Assembly: GCA_947492745.1 (NCBI GenBank)
Contig: CANLOE010000052.1
Span: forward strand, 1 to 47,517
Origin: an uncultured Cyclobacteriaceae bacterium
Lineage (GTDB): Bacteria; Bacteroidota; Bacteroidia; Cytophagales; Cyclobacteriaceae
Direction: 5' to 3'
DNA length: 47,517 nt
Each line of letters begins with the position of its first letter. Position 1 is the stretch's first letter. The notes beneath the pieces are model-generated. The model searched no databases and had not been told where the DNA came from. It was given only the letters and a program-made list of their open reading frames with translations. Shown one piece after another: positions 45,863 to 47,517 of this stretch. Position numbers and translations under genes: made by a program.

Positions 45863-46282
45863 TTAGTTTTCAACATCTAGCAATATGTAGTCTTCAATCT
45901 GGATTTCGGGATTGTCGGTATGCAGTACAGAGACATCATCCGTACTTTCGAATATCACAGCCTTTATCTGACTCAATTTCAAAATATTAGCTTCCCTGAA
46001 TTTTCCTCATATATCCGTTTCTGTTATCTTGGCCTTTCTCATATTCTGATGTAACAACTGTTGGCCATCCATCAAAAGTAAGGGTTTGTTGTCTATGAGC
46101 TGACTCGCTTTTTTCTTTGTTCGAAGGAAAGCTACCGTGATCTGCAATGGATACAGGCCGCCCCGTCCTACCGCGCTCTGCACAAAAGTCACCGAACTGT
46201 TGAGAATAGTAGAAGCTATTACTGACCTTATGGATATAGGTTTGAAGTCCAAGGCTAAAAGCAACATTGTTAAACTTAACAT
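45863..46282 (-). pseudogene. DUF421 (YetF-like) membrane protein, interrupted
   Basis: The frame from 46282 ends in 'QLIDNKPLLLMDGQQLLHQN' and 'MRKAKITETDI', the soluble DUF421 region ('...G+.L...L+.A+IT..D'). A TGA follows at about 46008, and in the same frame the family goes on: 'GKFREANILKLSQIKAVIFE' and 'STDDVSVLHT' up to 'LLDVEN' and TAA at 45863. CGA to TGA would explain the stop. The upstream membrane part is not recognisable, so the gene is also truncated or scrambled at its N-terminus. Confidence 0.6.
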
Positions 46283-46334
46283 GAATATTTTGCTTAGAAG
46301 TAAAATTAAAAAATAACCGTTTGGACCAAGGCAA

Positions 46335-46633
46335 GGAGTTCTTTACTTGACCTCCGATTGACAGTTACTTGCTTGTTGACCTATTAACAATTACAAAAAT
46401 TGCTCCTTAAAGCAATAATGACCTTGGTCTTTAACCTATCTTGCTAAATTTCAAGGTGTTTTGATCTTATTCTGATGACACTATAGTGATGACCGTGCTA
46501 CTACTGTAGAAACTGATGTAGAATCAAATGCTCAGAGTAGGTAATGAGATACTCATTTCAGAGTAAGGAAATAGTTGAAATAACTATAATCGATCTATTA
46601 GTACGATGGTCCCAAAATTGCTGAACTTTCCCT
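46335..46633. other. Gap of about 300 bp
   Basis: Nothing recognised apart from AT-rich sequence; presumably holds the promoter of the small membrane protein, but no clear TAnnTTTG box is visible. Confidence 0.35.
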
Positions 46634-46984
46634 ATGGAATTTATACTACAGTTGATAATCACACCTTTTATTTTGATGTTAAGCGCGAAGTTAATGGGCA
46701 AGGTACATGTAAGAGATATCAAGTCGGCATTTTGGGCCTCATTTGGAATCATCATCGCTGGCTTTCTGATAGGATGGTTACTGACCTTTTTCTTAAATAT
46801 GGTTACCCTTGGATTTTTTTGGCTGATAGGCTTGGGAATGATTACCAGAACGATAGCTTATGCCATCGTCATCGAATTGGTTGACCGGACCAATAAAAAT
46901 TTTAAAACCGATGGGTTCATGCCTTCACTGTGGCTTTCGATTATATTGGCCGTGTCTTGGGGAGTCATTGACATTCTGTTCTAG
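46634..46984 (+). CDS. Phage holin family 4 / YvlD-like small membrane protein, 116 aa
   Basis: Four hydrophobic segments (about 3-20, 33-52, 58-80 and 100-115) separated by short polar loops; 'GKVHVRDIKSAFWASFGIII' and 'FFWLIGLGMITR' are typical of the four-span family named phage holin family protein or YvlD. Function unknown; a stress-related envelope protein is the usual guess. No phage gene is near, so it is not part of a prophage. Confidence 0.75.
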   Translation: MEFILQLIITPFILMLSAKLMGKVHVRDIKSAFWASFGIIIAGFLIGWLLTFFLNMVTLGFFWLIGLGMITRTIAYAIVIELVDRTNKNFKTDGFMPSLWLSIILAVSWGVIDILF

Positions 46985-47121
46985 GTACAGAACTTTCGCA
47001 AACCAATCTTTCGTATCATTATAACCGAACTTAAATTTGGATTACGCGCTAAAACTTTGTTATGGAAGCTCAAATAGTTTTAAATCTGGGTATTTTGTTG
47101 GATTCGGCGTAGTACTCGGTT
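46985..47121. repeat. Partial family B repeat (copy B6)
   Basis: GTTGGATTCGGCGTAGTACT and CGGTTAATCC match the centre of family B (GGATTCATCATAGC...GCTAATCC), while the outer arms are diverged. The right arm is missing where family A copy A4 starts at 47122. Confidence 0.4.
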
Positions 47122-47430
47122 AATCCCAAAATAATTAATAGCCTTCCTATTACGAGCATAAATTGCTTCAAAATCAGTGGTTTTACGCTGCACAGGTTCG
47201 CCACCTTACTACTAAATATCGATTGATTTAGTTCGCTCATTGGATTGATTTTTAATGGCGCTCATGAACCTGCGGTGTCAACGGTATTCGCCGAACCTGC
47301 GATTTAGTTTACTGTTGTGTTCGTCTTTTTGATGGTGTTCATGAATCTTCGATTTGATCATCTCCACCTAAACCACTGATTCTATTGAAATTATATCCTC
47401 ATCACGAAATCCTATTGATCAATTTGGGTT
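47122..47430. repeat. Family A palindromic element with a central insertion (copy A4)
   Basis: Left arm AATCCCAAAATAATTAATAG to about 47210 and right arm from about 47367 (CCTAAACCACTGATT) to GATCAATTTGGGTT match family A. Between them are about 140 extra bases absent from the other copies. The insert holds repeated short units around CTCATGAACCTGCG / CGAACCTGCGATTTAG / TTCATGAATCTTCGATTTG. Confidence 0.65.
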
Positions 47431-47517
47431 GAATCGAAAAGTGGAGTGTATACATTTGACTGGACAGTAAGAAAAGCTCAATAGGGTTAACTTACAGAAA
47501 GAATGAAGAAAACAAGA

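Noticed and set aside
46634-46984. A phage lysis cassette based on the holin name
   Set aside because: No endolysin or phage gene is near; the four-span family is widespread in chromosomes.

Overview
The window is Bacteroidota chromosomal DNA of moderate GC. Three things point there: promoters of the TTTG / TAnnTTTG type (clearest upstream of the tRNA cluster and of batB), frequent A-rich leaders without Shine-Dalgarno sites, and the gene families present (BatB/BatC, YwqK-type repeat protein, STAS next to ribonuclease Z, ISAon1-type insertion sequence, DUF5908, queuosine precursor transporter). The genus cannot be fixed from the sequence alone.

Left part (1.4-22.8 kb, all minus strand): a large contractile injection system locus of the extracellular type (eCIS; Afp/PVC/AlgoCIS relatives), read from right to left. 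In transcription order: a membrane-anchored GH18 protein, a Pvc16/DUF4255 tail cap, a 354-aa protein in the cap-adaptor position, one sheath, two tube-family proteins, DUF5908, a LysM adaptor, a VgrG/gp5-like spike, a 27-aa ORF, PAAR tip, gp25, a 1249-aa gp6/J-type baseplate protein, a 245-aa fibre-like protein, a tiny phage-type protein, a 958-aa Afp12/gp7-like baseplate protein and a 972-aa tape-measure-type protein. No Afp15-type AAA+ ATPase and no obvious cargo toxin is present. A palindromic repeat element sits between the last two genes, and a strong hairpin follows the main tube gene. A small secreted protein with its own promoter and terminators ends this block.

Middle (22.8-30.7 kb): a gene-poor, AT-rich stretch with several families of ~160-170 bp palindromic MITE-like repeats, a decayed IS1380 transposase split by one of them, a standalone NRPS-type condensation-domain protein and an unknown 136-aa protein. 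It looks like an acquired, eroding region.

Right (29.7-39.1 kb): housekeeping genes on the minus strand (queuosine precursor transporter, ribonuclease Z with a STAS protein, purC, YwqK-like repeat protein, acetyl-CoA acetyltransferase, batC, batB).

Far right (39.4-47.5 kb): a tRNA cluster Ser(GCU)-Arg(UCU)-Pro(UGG), a degraded ISAon1-family element with 27-bp perfect inverted repeats next to the relic of a second copy, a frameshifted small gene, an AAA/DUF4143 ATPase preceded by four exact 33-bp-period repeats, an FAD/NAD(P)-binding protein, a nonsense-interrupted DUF421 gene, a small four-helix membrane protein and more palindromic repeats.
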